In this document: piece after piece, positions 18,535-28,456 of the stretch
Layout: the number at the start of each line of letters is the position of its first letter
How positions within the stretch are numbered: position 1 is the stretch's first letter
Assembly (NCBI GenBank): GCA_903834785.1
Contig: CAILKP010000061.1
Span: 176,228 to 240,227 of the forward strand
Direction of reading: 5' to 3'
DNA: 64,000 nt
Source: an uncultured bacterium
GTDB lineage: Bacteria; Planctomycetota; Phycisphaerae; Phycisphaerales; UBA1924
Translations under genes and position numbers: made by a program
The notes under the pieces: model-generated
Seen by the model: the letters and a program-made list of their open reading frames with translations, nothing else
Told to the model about the DNA's origin: nothing
Databases searched by the model: none

Positions 18535-18723
18535 GCGACAGCGGGCGGCCCACGGGTGGCTGTCCGCCTGATGTCGACCTGCCCTAAGGGGTCGCCGACC
18601 GCGATTGCGCCACCGCCCGCCACATAAAATTGTCTAGTCTGCCCCCCTTTACCAGTCTGCTGGGTACAACTCTGGCATCAGCACGCAACAATGACCACTT
18701 GACCTCGTACACTTTGACGCGTC
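18535..18723. other. Left flank of the AAA/subtilase module
   Basis: Lower-GC spacer between ubiE and the ATPase gene. It contains AT-rich stretches (about 18620-18640) and TTGACC near 18700 that could be promoter parts, but no confident -35/-10 pair. No tRNA, integrase or direct-repeat boundary was recognised. Confidence 0.4.
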
Positions 18724-18741
18724 TGGCGACAGTTGTCGCCA
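18724..18741. promoter_or_regulatory. Perfect 18-bp palindrome upstream of the IetA-like gene
   Basis: TGGCGACA-GT-TGTCGCCA, two 8-base arms with a 2-base spacer, lying 25 bases before the likely ATG at 18767. It could be an operator or a 5'-leader hairpin controlling the two-gene module. No DNA-binding regulator is encoded next to it. Confidence 0.6.
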
Positions 18742-18766
18742 CATGCCTGGAGGTTTTCGACCCAGT

Positions 18767-19750
18767 ATGGCACGCTCGGACCTACTAATTTCGCTCGTCC
18801 AATCGGGGAAACAAACTCCTGATCCGCGCTTTCGGAGCACGGTGGAGGCGATCATTGCGGAAGAGCGGTCCAAGCAGCACACTGCCTTGGCAGATCAACT
18901 CTCGGCAGCCTTGCTAAATGGGGTTCACAAGCACGTTCCGCAGACCGCAGCGGGTTCAACCTTGGTTGGCGACTTAATATACGAACTAGCCCCAGAACGT
19001 TCGCTTGACGACCTCGTTCTGCCTCGCCTCGTGCGCGATGAGCTTCGCCGGCTAATCGAGGAACACCTCCGGGGTGAACTACTTCGCTCCTACGGCATGG
19101 CTCCGCGCCACCGGCTCCTTTTGGTTGGACCACCGGGCAACGGAAAGACGAGCGTTGCTCACGGCCTTGCGCACGACCTTATGGTCCCCCTGCTCGTTGT
19201 TCGCTATGAAGGGCTGATCGGCAGTTACCTGGGCGAGACGGCATCGCGTCTGCGCAAAGTCTTCGACTACGCGCGGCAGCGGGCTTGCGTCCTCTTCCTC
19301 GATGAGTTTGACACCGTCGGCAAAGAACGCGGAGACGTTCACGAGACCGGCGAGATCAAGCGTGTCGTCAGCACGCTCCTACTTCAGATGGACCAACTCC
19401 CAGCCCATGTCGTGATCGTGACGGCGACAAACCACGCGGAACTGCTCGACCGTGCCGTCTGGCGGCGCTTCGAGACTCGGCTGCACCTCCCGCCCCCCAA
19501 TTCGTCAGAGGCCGCAGAATTTCTTGGACGACTGCTCGCGAGCTTCCCACTTGCTGCGGGCTTCAAGGTGGGGACACTTGTCCGCCAACTCAGCGGCGCA
19601 ACATATTCCGAGATCGAAGACTTGTTCCGCGATATCGCTCGCCGGGCCGTTCTCGAAAGTCCCGAGCCGGACTTTACCAAGATCGTGCGCGAACGACTGG
19701 CCGCATGGAAGCAACGCGTAACCCCGGCACCAACCAAGCGCCGCAGGTAA
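18767..19750 (+). CDS. ietA: AAA-family ATPase, IetA-like
   Basis: 327 aa from this ATG. Numbering from an in-frame ATG at 18743: Walker A GPPGNGKT 129-136, Walker B LFLDEFD with Asp187/Glu188, sensor-1 Asn230 in VTATN, arginines at about 241-242 in RAVWRRFE. The start at 18767 is preferred because GGAGG lies after the 18743 ATG and 13 bases before this one. An ATPase followed at once by a large subtilase is the ietAS arrangement, known for plasmid stability and phage defence. Codon use looks less GC3-biased than in neighbours. Confidence 0.85.
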   Translation: MARSDLLISLVQSGKQTPDPRFRSTVEAIIAEERSKQHTALADQLSAALLNGVHKHVPQTAAGSTLVGDLIYELAPERSLDDLVLPRLVRDELRRLIEEHLRGELLRSYGMAPRHRLLLVGPPGNGKTSVAHGLAHDLMVPLLVVRYEGLIGSYLGETASRLRKVFDYARQRACVLFLDEFDTVGKERGDVHETGEIKRVVSTLLLQMDQLPAHVVIVTATNHAELLDRAVWRRFETRLHLPPPNSSEAAEFLGRLLASFPLAAGFKVGTLVRQLSGATYSEIEDLFRDIARRAVLESPEPDFTKIVRERLAAWKQRVTPAPTKRRR

Positions 19751-19763
19751 ACGGAGTTGCCCC

Positions 19764-22382
19764 ATGCCCGACAAGCCCATTTTGATCTTTCCGGCGGCAA
19801 CGGGGGCCAAGCGAACTGGCCTCGTACCGGCTGCTGTGCCACCTACACCCAGTCCCAGCAAGGGCTCTCAGGGAGCGAGGCTCGCGGCTCGCTTCCAATC
19901 GCTCGGAACGGAGTTCGGCACGGCGCAAGCAACTCCGAACGGCGTTGACCCCGAGCAGGTCATAGTGCTGGAGACCATCGGATCGGTCGCCGACTTTCAG
20001 AACGTCGTGAAGAAAATCGCTGGCATGGAGTGGCTGGGCGATTTCGACGTCGAAGTCGCCGCGGCCGACCCTGGCTTCCTCGCCGATGGCGCGGACCCTT
20101 CACTCCAGAAAGCTCGGCTGTTTGTCCTCGCAAGTAATCGCACGGCGTACACCGAAGTCCTGCGTCTGTGGAACCTGTGGAAAGACCCAGCTACCAACAG
20201 TCTCCCACGCGGGTACGGCGGCTTGGCCAAGGCGTTCCAGTATCTGAATGACGTGCGTGCATGGGGGCCGAAAGATCGCATCCTCGCAACGGGCGTCGCC
20301 GCGTACTGGGAGAAGGGGCTCGCCTCCAACGAACCCAATATCCGCTTTGAGGCCGAGTTGTGGTGCCGCGCCGATGCGGCGAAGCGTGACGCCGCTTTCA
20401 CTCGCCTTCAGGCAATCGTGACCGGAGCGGGCGGGCAGTGCGTCAAGCAGGCCGTGCTCCCCGACATCGATTACCACGGCGTGCTCATTGAACTGCCCGC
20501 GGCCGCCGTCCGTGCAACCGTGGACGCAATCAACGCAGACTACAACACGCGACTTCTGCGGCTCACCGACGTCAAGTACTTCTCCCCGGTCGGCCAAGCC
20601 TCCGTTACCCCGATCGACGATGGAGCGGTCGTCGCACCGCCCAACCGACCCGCTCCAACGGGCGATCCCGTGGTGGCGATCCTCGATGGCCTACCGCTCA
20701 CGAACCACTCAGCGTTGCAGGGCCGCTTGGTGGTAGACGATCCCGACGGGCTTGCAGCAAACTACCGAACTGGGGAACACCGCCACGGCACCGCGATGGC
20801 CTCGCTCGTCACGCATTCCGAGTACGACAGCAACGAACCGGCACTTAAGAGCAAGGTCTACGTTCGTCCCGTAATGGCTCCGGGTCGGCCCGATGCCAAC
20901 AACCGCCGCTGGGAGACCTTCCCGCCCAACGAACTCGCCGTGGATTTGATCCATCGCGCCGTCCGCCGCATGTTTGAGGCCGACGGAGTCACGCCACCGC
21001 AGGCCGCTAGCGTCAAGGTCATCAACCTAAGTCTTGGCGACGTATCGCAGCCCTTTGATCGGCACATCTCCCCGTGGGCGCGTTTGCTCGATTGGCTGGC
21101 GTTCAAGTACCAGGTGCTGTTCATCGTGTCGGCGGGCAACCCCGGTAGCGAGATCACGATCCCCGCACCGCCCGCATCCATCGCTGGCATGTCGGACGAC
21201 GACCTCCGCGCGCACACGCTGCGGAGCATGGCCCAGCAGCGCGTGCAACGCCGACTCCTTGCGCCGGCAGAGTCCATCAACGCGCTCACCGTTGGGGCTC
21301 TGCACGCCCAAGCCGGACCGCTCGGCAACACCGGCTTACTCATCGACCCGCTGCGTGGTGCCGAGTTGCCCAGCCCGGCCATGCCAGTGGCGAGCGGCTT
21401 CCGCCGGGCCGTCAAGCCGGAAATTCTCGTGCCCGGCGGGCGGCTTCACTTGGAAAGGCCCCCGCTCACGGCTGGGGCAACCTCAACGATTTTGAGGGTC
21501 TCGGGTGCCGCGGATCAGCCTGGCCAACGGGTGGCGGCCTGCGACCCATCCGGAAACTCTAACTCAAAGTCTACTCGGATCTGTGGCTCCAGCAACGCCG
21601 CCGCCCTCACTACTCGCCGCGCAGCGCAGATGGTCGAGCGATTGAGAGAGTTGCAAGCCGAGCCGGGCGGAGCCGCACTGACCGATACCCGCATGGCCGT
21701 GATCCTCAAAGCGATGCTCGTCCATGGCGCATCGTGGGGCGACTGCGAAGACTTGATCGACCAAGTCTTTGATGGTCCCGACATTGGCGCGAAGCGATGG
21801 CACTTGATCAAGCGCTACACCGCTCAGTTCTTCGGCTATGGCCCCGCGGACTTTGATCGCGGAACTGTCTGCACCGATCAAAGGGTTGTTGTGCTCGGCT
21901 GCGGGGAGTTGAAGGCGGAGGAGGGACACGTCTACAACGTGCCACTTCCACCCGCGCTCAGCGCGCAGACTGTCAAGCGATGCCTCACGATCACGCTCGC
22001 ATGGTTCACGCCCATCAACCCGAGGCACCGGAGCTACCGCGTCGCCGACTTGTGGTTTGATCCGCCGTGGACGCAGTTGCGGGTCAAGCGAGCCGATCTC
22101 GACGACAAGGCTCCCACCCGTGGCACCGTGCAACACGAAGTCCTCGAAGGCACCAACGCGGTCCCCATCACCGACGGCGACACGATGCCCGTGCAGGTCA
22201 ACTGCCGACCGGAAGCCGCGTCGAAGATCAACGCCGCCATCCCCTACGCCCTCCTCGTCTCCCTCGAAACCGCGCAGCCGCTCGCGGCGAGCATCTACAC
22301 GCAGGTCAAGGCAAAAATCGACGCCCTGCATGTGCCGGTGCCCATCCGTACAACATCCGCCACGCCGCTCCGCCAGCAGTAG
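19764..22382 (+). CDS. ietS: S8-family serine peptidase (subtilase), IetS-like
   Basis: 872 aa. A charged N-terminal domain of about 300 residues precedes the peptidase. The triad is visible: Asp308 in VAILDGLPL, His341 in HRHGTAMASL, Ser610 in GSSNAAALTT; oxyanion Asn459 in FIVSAGNPGS. About 260 residues follow. No signal peptide, so it should act in the cytoplasm, as expected for a defence effector rather than a secreted protease. It starts 13 bp after the ATPase stop. Together they match IetAS; the restraining and activating logic is not readable from sequence. Confidence 0.88.
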   Translation: MPDKPILIFPAATGAKRTGLVPAAVPPTPSPSKGSQGARLAARFQSLGTEFGTAQATPNGVDPEQVIVLETIGSVADFQNVVKKIAGMEWLGDFDVEVAAADPGFLADGADPSLQKARLFVLASNRTAYTEVLRLWNLWKDPATNSLPRGYGGLAKAFQYLNDVRAWGPKDRILATGVAAYWEKGLASNEPNIRFEAELWCRADAAKRDAAFTRLQAIVTGAGGQCVKQAVLPDIDYHGVLIELPAAAVRATVDAINADYNTRLLRLTDVKYFSPVGQASVTPIDDGAVVAPPNRPAPTGDPVVAILDGLPLTNHSALQGRLVVDDPDGLAANYRTGEHRHGTAMASLVTHSEYDSNEPALKSKVYVRPVMAPGRPDANNRRWETFPPNELAVDLIHRAVRRMFEADGVTPPQAASVKVINLSLGDVSQPFDRHISPWARLLDWLAFKYQVLFIVSAGNPGSEITIPAPPASIAGMSDDDLRAHTLRSMAQQRVQRRLLAPAESINALTVGALHAQAGPLGNTGLLIDPLRGAELPSPAMPVASGFRRAVKPEILVPGGRLHLERPPLTAGATSTILRVSGAADQPGQRVAACDPSGNSNSKSTRICGSSNAAALTTRRAAQMVERLRELQAEPGGAALTDTRMAVILKAMLVHGASWGDCEDLIDQVFDGPDIGAKRWHLIKRYTAQFFGYGPADFDRGTVCTDQRVVVLGCGELKAEEGHVYNVPLPPALSAQTVKRCLTITLAWFTPINPRHRSYRVADLWFDPPWTQLRVKRADLDDKAPTRGTVQHEVLEGTNAVPITDGDTMPVQVNCRPEAASKINAAIPYALLVSLETAQPLAASIYTQVKAKIDALHVPVPIRTTSATPLRQQ

Positions 22383-22757
22383 CATCCGCGTTCGACAAGC
22401 AACGTCGCCAGAGTTCGCGACATCGCTCCGCGGAAGCCTGCACGGAATGTGTTCTGCTACGTGCTGGATTTGGCGAGAGAACCGTTCCCGCATATGACCC
22501 GCCACGGATCCGGGAACTGGGTTCCCACGCCTCCCGGTCCACCTTTGCGTGTGCATTCGCGAAATGGTTGAATTTCGTTGACCAGCCTGATGCGCTGGAG
22601 CAAGCGGATGCCCAGTCGATCCACGAAGGAAGTCCGACTCCGAGTCGCGGCCCTTGTCAACCAGCTCGCTTCGCATATCCAAATAAACAAAAACCAAACA
22701 GACTACTTGCCAAAAACCTTCCACCATGTACGCTATGCCACCGTTCGGAACCCAAAC
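22383..22757. other. Right flank of the AAA/subtilase module
   Basis: About 375 bp without a convincing gene. It contains a short palindrome GGGAAC-TGG-GTTCCC (22512-22526) and becomes AT-rich at 22675-22740, then returns to the high-GC style of the chromosome. It could be the right island boundary, but no attachment-site duplicate of the left flank was found by eye. Confidence 0.4.
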
Positions 22758-23561
22758 ATGGTCACCACTACTCCGCCAACCCAGCCCCCTGCCGCCGCCG
22801 CAGTCCCGGCCGCTCCAGACCAGCCCCCACCGCTGGATCTCCACTCCGCCCTCTTCCTCGACCACATCACCGACACTGCCCGCACCAACAACGACATCCG
22901 CCGCACCGTTCGCATGGCCGTCCGCACCATCCGCGGCATGCTCTCCGGCCGCATTCCCATCGACCACGACATCCTCCAGGTCGCCAAACTCGCCCTCCGC
23001 TGCCGCCCACTGCCCATGCCCCGCCCGCTCGCCCCGCGGGCACCACGCGGGCCCCGCACCTCCACGCCGCCCGCCGCCCCACTCCCGCCTCGCCCCTCCA
23101 CCACTTCCACCCCTCCAGTAAGCGCCGGCCCAGCCGCCAACCCCGGCCTCACCCGGCCACCCGCCCCAACCCAGCCCCCCGAACCCGCGGCAGCCACCAT
23201 CACCCCATCCCCGGCCCCATCGCCAGCTCCCTCCCCCGCCCCCGCCGCGGCATCATCTCCCGCGCCAGAGCCCGACTCCGACTCCGCCGCCCCGCTCACC
23301 CGCGACCAGATCCTCGCCCGCATCGCCGAGGTCGAGGCCATCGATGCCCAGCTCGACACGCTGGACACCGAAGCCGCCTCCCTCCGCCGCCGCGCCGATG
23401 AAGCCCCCACCGAGGCCGACCGCCGCACCCACCTCCAGAGCCTCCTCGATCTCGAGACGCTCCGCTGCCGCCCGCTCCTCGATCAGGCCACAGCAATCCT
23501 CAGTTCAATCCCCATCGCCGACCTCCAGGCCGCCTCCTACGCCGTACCCACTCCTCTCTAA
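22758..23561 (+). CDS. Pro/Ala-rich hypothetical protein
   Basis: 267 aa from ATG 22758. Residues about 25-85 are helical (LDLHSALFLDHITDTARTNN, then RTVRMAVRTIRGML). A low-complexity Pro/Ala/Ser linker spans about 90-180. A C-terminal coiled-coil-like part (ILARIAEVEAIDAQLDTLD onward) ends the protein. No known family recognised. In-frame ATG at 22578 lies in the AT-rich flank and is not preferred. No Shine-Dalgarno. Confidence 0.6.
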   Translation: MVTTTPPTQPPAAAAVPAAPDQPPPLDLHSALFLDHITDTARTNNDIRRTVRMAVRTIRGMLSGRIPIDHDILQVAKLALRCRPLPMPRPLAPRAPRGPRTSTPPAAPLPPRPSTTSTPPVSAGPAANPGLTRPPAPTQPPEPAAATITPSPAPSPAPSPAPAAASSPAPEPDSDSAAPLTRDQILARIAEVEAIDAQLDTLDTEAASLRRRADEAPTEADRRTHLQSLLDLETLRCRPLLDQATAILSSIPIADLQAASYAVPTPL

Positions 23562-23601
23562 ACCCACTCCCAACTCCCAAACGGGCCACCGCCCCTGCCT
23601 T

Positions 23602-23686
23602 GAATTTGACCATTTGACCATTTCCAAATTTGACCATTTGCCACCCCCCTTTGGCAATTTGGCCCTTTGGCAATTTAGCCCTTTGC
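23602..23686 (+). repeat. Octamer array upstream of kbl
   Basis: Tandem octamers of the ATTTGACC / CAATTTGG / CCCTTTGG type, interrupted by one C-run, followed by a C/T tract. Degenerate copies (CATCTGGCAATTCGG) continue to about 23760. It lies between two plus-strand genes. Confidence 0.85.
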
Positions 23687-23765
23687 CCCCCTCCCTACCT
23701 TCCGCTCCCCCCGCGTGCCATCTGGCAATTCGGCCACCTCGCACGCCGGCCATTCGGAGCTTCGC

Positions 23766-25013
23766 TTGCCTCCCACTCCCGCTTTCGCCACCCGCGCCGC
23801 CTCCATCCTCGACGGTCTTCGCTCCGGCGGTCAGTACAAGCATCTGCAGATGCTCGAAGGCCCCATGGATGCCACCGTCCGCGTCCGCGGCTACGGCGAG
23901 TGCCTCTGCTTCTGCTCCAACAACTACCTCGGCCTGGCCAACCACCCCGAGGTCATCGAAGCCGGCCGCAAGGCCCTGACCGATTTCGGCGCCGGCACCG
24001 CCTCCGTCCGCTTCATCTGCGGCACGTTCTCCCCGCACGAAACCCTCGAGCGTGAGATCGCCCGCTACATGGGCACCGCCGCGTCCTACACCTTCGTCTC
24101 GGCGTGGACGGCCAACGAAGCCGTCTTCCCCACCCTCTGCGAGCCCGGTGACATCATCATCTCCGATGAGCTCAACCACGCCTGCATCATCGACTCCATC
24201 CGCCTGGCCACCGTCATCAAGAAGGGTCTCCACAAGGCCGTCTACAAGAACAAGATCATCACCGCCGACCAGGGCCCCGGCTCGCTGGAAGAGGCCATCA
24301 ACAAGGCCAAGGCCAACCCCGAAGTCACCGGCCAGATCTGGGTCGTCACCGATGGCGTCTTCTCCATGGAGGGCTCCGTCGGCGACCTGCCCGCCATCCG
24401 CAAGCTCTGCGACACAGTCGGCGCCATGCTCGTCGTCGATGACTCCCACGGCCACGGCGTCATGGGTGCCCTCGGCCGCGGCACGCACGAGCACTTCGGC
24501 ATGATCGACCCCGTCGGTGCCGCCCCGAGTGCGGCCAACCGCGTCGACATCTTCACCGGCACCCTGGGCAAGGCCCTGGGCGGCGGCGCGGGCGGCTTCG
24601 TCGCCGCCAGCCAGCAGGTCATCGACATGCTCATCCAGCGCGGCCGCCCCACGCTGTTCTCCAACGCCCTGCCCGTCACCGTCGCCGCCAGCGCACAGAT
24701 GGCCATCGAAATCACCCTCCGCGAGCCCCAGCGCGTCGCCCGCCTCCGCGACAACGTCACCTACGCCCGCGCCCAAATCACCGCCGCCGGATTTGATGTG
24801 CTCAAATCCCCCACCGCCATCTGCCCCATCATCGTCCACGACACGGCCAAGGCCATCGCCATGAGCAAGCGCCTGCTCGAACTGGGCGTCTTCGTCATCG
24901 GCTTCGGCTACCCCGTCGTCCCCGAGGGCCACGCCCGCCTCCGCGTCCAGATCTCCGCCGCCCACACCCACGAGCACATCGACCGCTTGGTCGACGCCCT
25001 CAAAAAGCTCTAA
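23766..25013 (+). CDS. kbl: Glycine C-acetyltransferase (2-amino-3-ketobutyrate CoA ligase)
   Basis: PLP enzyme of the alpha-oxoamine synthase family that splits 2-amino-3-ketobutyrate with CoA into glycine and acetyl-CoA in threonine breakdown. The segments FCSNNYLGLANHPEVIEAG, ASVRFICGTFSPHETLE and ISDELNHACIIDSIRLA are closer to Kbl than to BioF or HemA. The PLP lysine is in TGTLGKALGGGAGGF. TTG 23766 gives the usual spacing to CSNNYLG; a GTG at 23715 lies inside degenerate repeat sequence. No threonine dehydrogenase gene is adjacent. Confidence 0.9.
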   Translation: MPPTPAFATRAASILDGLRSGGQYKHLQMLEGPMDATVRVRGYGECLCFCSNNYLGLANHPEVIEAGRKALTDFGAGTASVRFICGTFSPHETLEREIARYMGTAASYTFVSAWTANEAVFPTLCEPGDIIISDELNHACIIDSIRLATVIKKGLHKAVYKNKIITADQGPGSLEEAINKAKANPEVTGQIWVVTDGVFSMEGSVGDLPAIRKLCDTVGAMLVVDDSHGHGVMGALGRGTHEHFGMIDPVGAAPSAANRVDIFTGTLGKALGGGAGGFVAASQQVIDMLIQRGRPTLFSNALPVTVAASAQMAIEITLREPQRVARLRDNVTYARAQITAAGFDVLKSPTAICPIIVHDTAKAIAMSKRLLELGVFVIGFGYPVVPEGHARLRVQISAAHTHEHIDRLVDALKKL

Positions 25014-25036
25014 CGCACCCACACCCCGCACCTCCC

Positions 25037-25078
25037 CAATTTGGCAATTTGGCAATTTTGCCCTTTGGAAATTTGGCC
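25037..25078 (+). repeat. Octamer array upstream of cysS
   Basis: Five octamers (CAATTTGG, CAATTTGG, CAATTTTG, CCCTTTGG, AAATTTGG) followed by a run of almost pure C ending at the cysS ATG at 25093. Same orientation as the other three arrays. Confidence 0.85.
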
Positions 25079-25092
25079 CCCCTCCCCCCCCC

Positions 25093-26742
<1,650 letters not shown>

Positions 26743-26765
26743 CGGGCAACACACGGAGGTGTCAG

Positions 26766-27788
26766 ATGACGGGCAGTACCACTCTCTCTTGCATCGCGCT
26801 GCTTGCGCTCGCCGCAGCCACGCGTGCCCAGCCGCTCCCAGGCACGCTGCCAATCGAGGATCCTCGCAACTTCGTCACTGTGGGCGCACCCGGCAACCCG
26901 GCGTTTCGCTCCCAGCGCGACCCCGGAAGTGGCTCAGAAGGTCGCGGCAGTCTGGACTACACGTTTAACATCGCACGCACGGAACTCACCGTTTCGCAGT
27001 GGATCGACTTTGCCAACGCGTACTTGCCATACGCCACCGGTGGACCGCAAAACGTGTGGCTCCGCGGCGGTGGGTATCTCAGTTACGATGCAGTGAATCG
27101 CCGGTACAGCATGACGCCCGGAGCTGAGCGGACCGCGATTGAAACGAGCTGGGAGCTCGCCGCCCGATATTGCAACTGGCTGACCAACGACCGAAGGTCC
27201 GATGCCGCTGCGTTCCAAACAGGCGCGTACGACACTTCTACGTTCTACTCCATCCCGGGTGTGGGCCCGCAGCACAACACGAGCCGGCTGCCGACCGCTC
27301 GCTACTGGATTCCTTCCTCCAGTGAGTGGCTCAAGGCCACGTACTACGACCCCAATCGCTTCGGCCCGAATGCGGGTGGTTGGTGGCTTGCCCCAACTTC
27401 CTCCGATGTACGGCCCATCAGCGGCCTTCCCGAGGATGGCGGCCAGACCAGCCGTGGGATCGACTGGCTAGCTCTTCCGGTCGGCAGCTATCCGACTGTT
27501 CAAAGTCCGTGGGGTTTGCTGGATGTTTCTGGCAGCGTCCGGGAGTGGACGAGTGGAAACCTGCCAAACCTAGTTCGGATCGCAGGATCGAGTTCGTTCT
27601 CATCAGACGTACTCCAAGAACTGCCGGAGTATGCATTCATCGGCGGTGCACCTGACCTCAGTCTTGCTGGGGTCCGCATCGCCACCGTTCCGTCAGCAAA
27701 CAGCGGCGTTGTCCTCGTCATGGCGTCGCTCCTCACGTTGAGGAGGAGACGTAGCCGACACCGGTCGAGCCAAGCGGGCAAGCGGTAA
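26766..27788 (+). CDS. Secreted SUMF1/FGE-like protein with degenerate PEP-CTERM tail
   Basis: 340 aa with GGAGG before the ATG and a signal peptide ending near TRAQP. The body is a formylglycine-generating-enzyme-like fold: YTFNIARTELTVSQW at its start, AARYCNWLTND, RYWIPSSSEWLKATYYDP, and WGLLDVSGSVREWTSG. The end is VPSANSGVVLVMASLLTLRRRRSR, a PEP-CTERM-like anchor with an extra basic tail. The two active-site cysteines of true FGE are not evident, so a structural or binding role is more likely than sulfatase activation. Paralogue at 60985-61935. Confidence 0.78.
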   Translation: MTGSTTLSCIALLALAAATRAQPLPGTLPIEDPRNFVTVGAPGNPAFRSQRDPGSGSEGRGSLDYTFNIARTELTVSQWIDFANAYLPYATGGPQNVWLRGGGYLSYDAVNRRYSMTPGAERTAIETSWELAARYCNWLTNDRRSDAAAFQTGAYDTSTFYSIPGVGPQHNTSRLPTARYWIPSSSEWLKATYYDPNRFGPNAGGWWLAPTSSDVRPISGLPEDGGQTSRGIDWLALPVGSYPTVQSPWGLLDVSGSVREWTSGNLPNLVRIAGSSSFSSDVLQELPEYAFIGGAPDLSLAGVRIATVPSANSGVVLVMASLLTLRRRRSRHRSSQAGKR

Positions 27789-27852
27789 GCCACGCCTCAA
27801 CGCCTCGGCTCGCTGACTCTTCCTCTCCTATTCCTTTCTTCTCCCCTCTCCT

Positions 27853-27925
27853 CTCCGCGTTCCTTGCCTTCCCCCTCCGCGCCCTCTGCGTTCATCTCCC
27901 TGCCTTTCCGCGCGTCTCGCGACTC
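27853..27925. repeat. Dispersed GAGTCGCG-type element (convergent junction)
   Basis: Starts CTCCGCGTTCCTTGCC, then CTCCGCGCCCTCTGCG and TTCATCTCCCTGCC, and ends CGCGACTC one base before the stop codon of the minus-strand deaminase. Almost identical to 12873-12947 except for a few substitutions. Confidence 0.8.
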
Positions 27926-27926
27926 T

Positions 27927-28385
27927 CTACTCCTCCACCACCGCGATGTCCTCATTCCACAACTGCGGCTTCTCACGGATGAACCGCCCCATCAGCTCGA
28001 TGCACCGGGCATCCCGCAGCTTGACCACTTCAATGCCCGCCTGCAGCAGCCAGTCTTCCCGGCCCTGAAAGTTCTCGCTCTCGGCAATGACGACCCGCCG
28101 CACTTTGTGCAGCACCGCCGTCCCGCTGCACATCGGGCACGGTGACAGCGTCGTAAACAGCGTCAGCGTGTGCCAGTCCGTCCGCCTCCCCGCGGCACGA
28201 ATGCAGCTCATCTCCCCGTGCAGGATCGGGCTGCCCTCCTGCACACGCATGTTGTGCCCGCGGGCCACGACCTCGCCCTCCTCGGTCATCAGCACCGCCC
28301 CGATGGGCAGCCCGCCCTCGTCGTAGCTCTTCTTGGCCTGCTGATACGCCAGATCCACACCATGCTCTATGTGCTCGGCTCGCAT
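27927..28385 (-). CDS. Cytosine deaminase, yeast FCY1-like
   Basis: 152 aa of the CDA/dCMP-deaminase fold. Zinc ligand His56 and catalytic Glu58 are in HGEMS; Cys83 and Cys86 are in SPCPMCSG. GGLPIGAVL, RGHNMR, TTLSPCPMC and the ending FIREKPQLWNEDI track yeast cytosine deaminase closely, unlike the bacterial CodA amidohydrolase. With upp in the window, cytosine to uracil to UMP salvage is complete. Divergent from the exporter gene. Confidence 0.87.
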   Translation of the reverse strand: MRAEHIEHGVDLAYQQAKKSYDEGGLPIGAVLMTEEGEVVARGHNMRVQEGSPILHGEMSCIRAAGRRTDWHTLTLFTTLSPCPMCSGTAVLHKVRRVVIAESENFQGREDWLLQAGIEVVKLRDARCIELMGRFIREKPQLWNEDIAVVEE

Positions 28386-28456
28386 ACCCGAGCATATCCG
28401 CCGGGCGGCCCACCGCCCGGGCTAACCGCGGCGCCGCCCTCCCTACCTTCACCTCG

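Noticed and set aside
18535..22757. Attachment-site direct repeats or an integrase bounding the AAA/subtilase module
   Set aside because: None found by eye on either flank; island status rests on composition and gene content only.
10398..25078. Octamer arrays considered as CRISPR arrays
   Set aside because: Period is only 8 bases, with no spacers of 30-40 bases and no cas genes.
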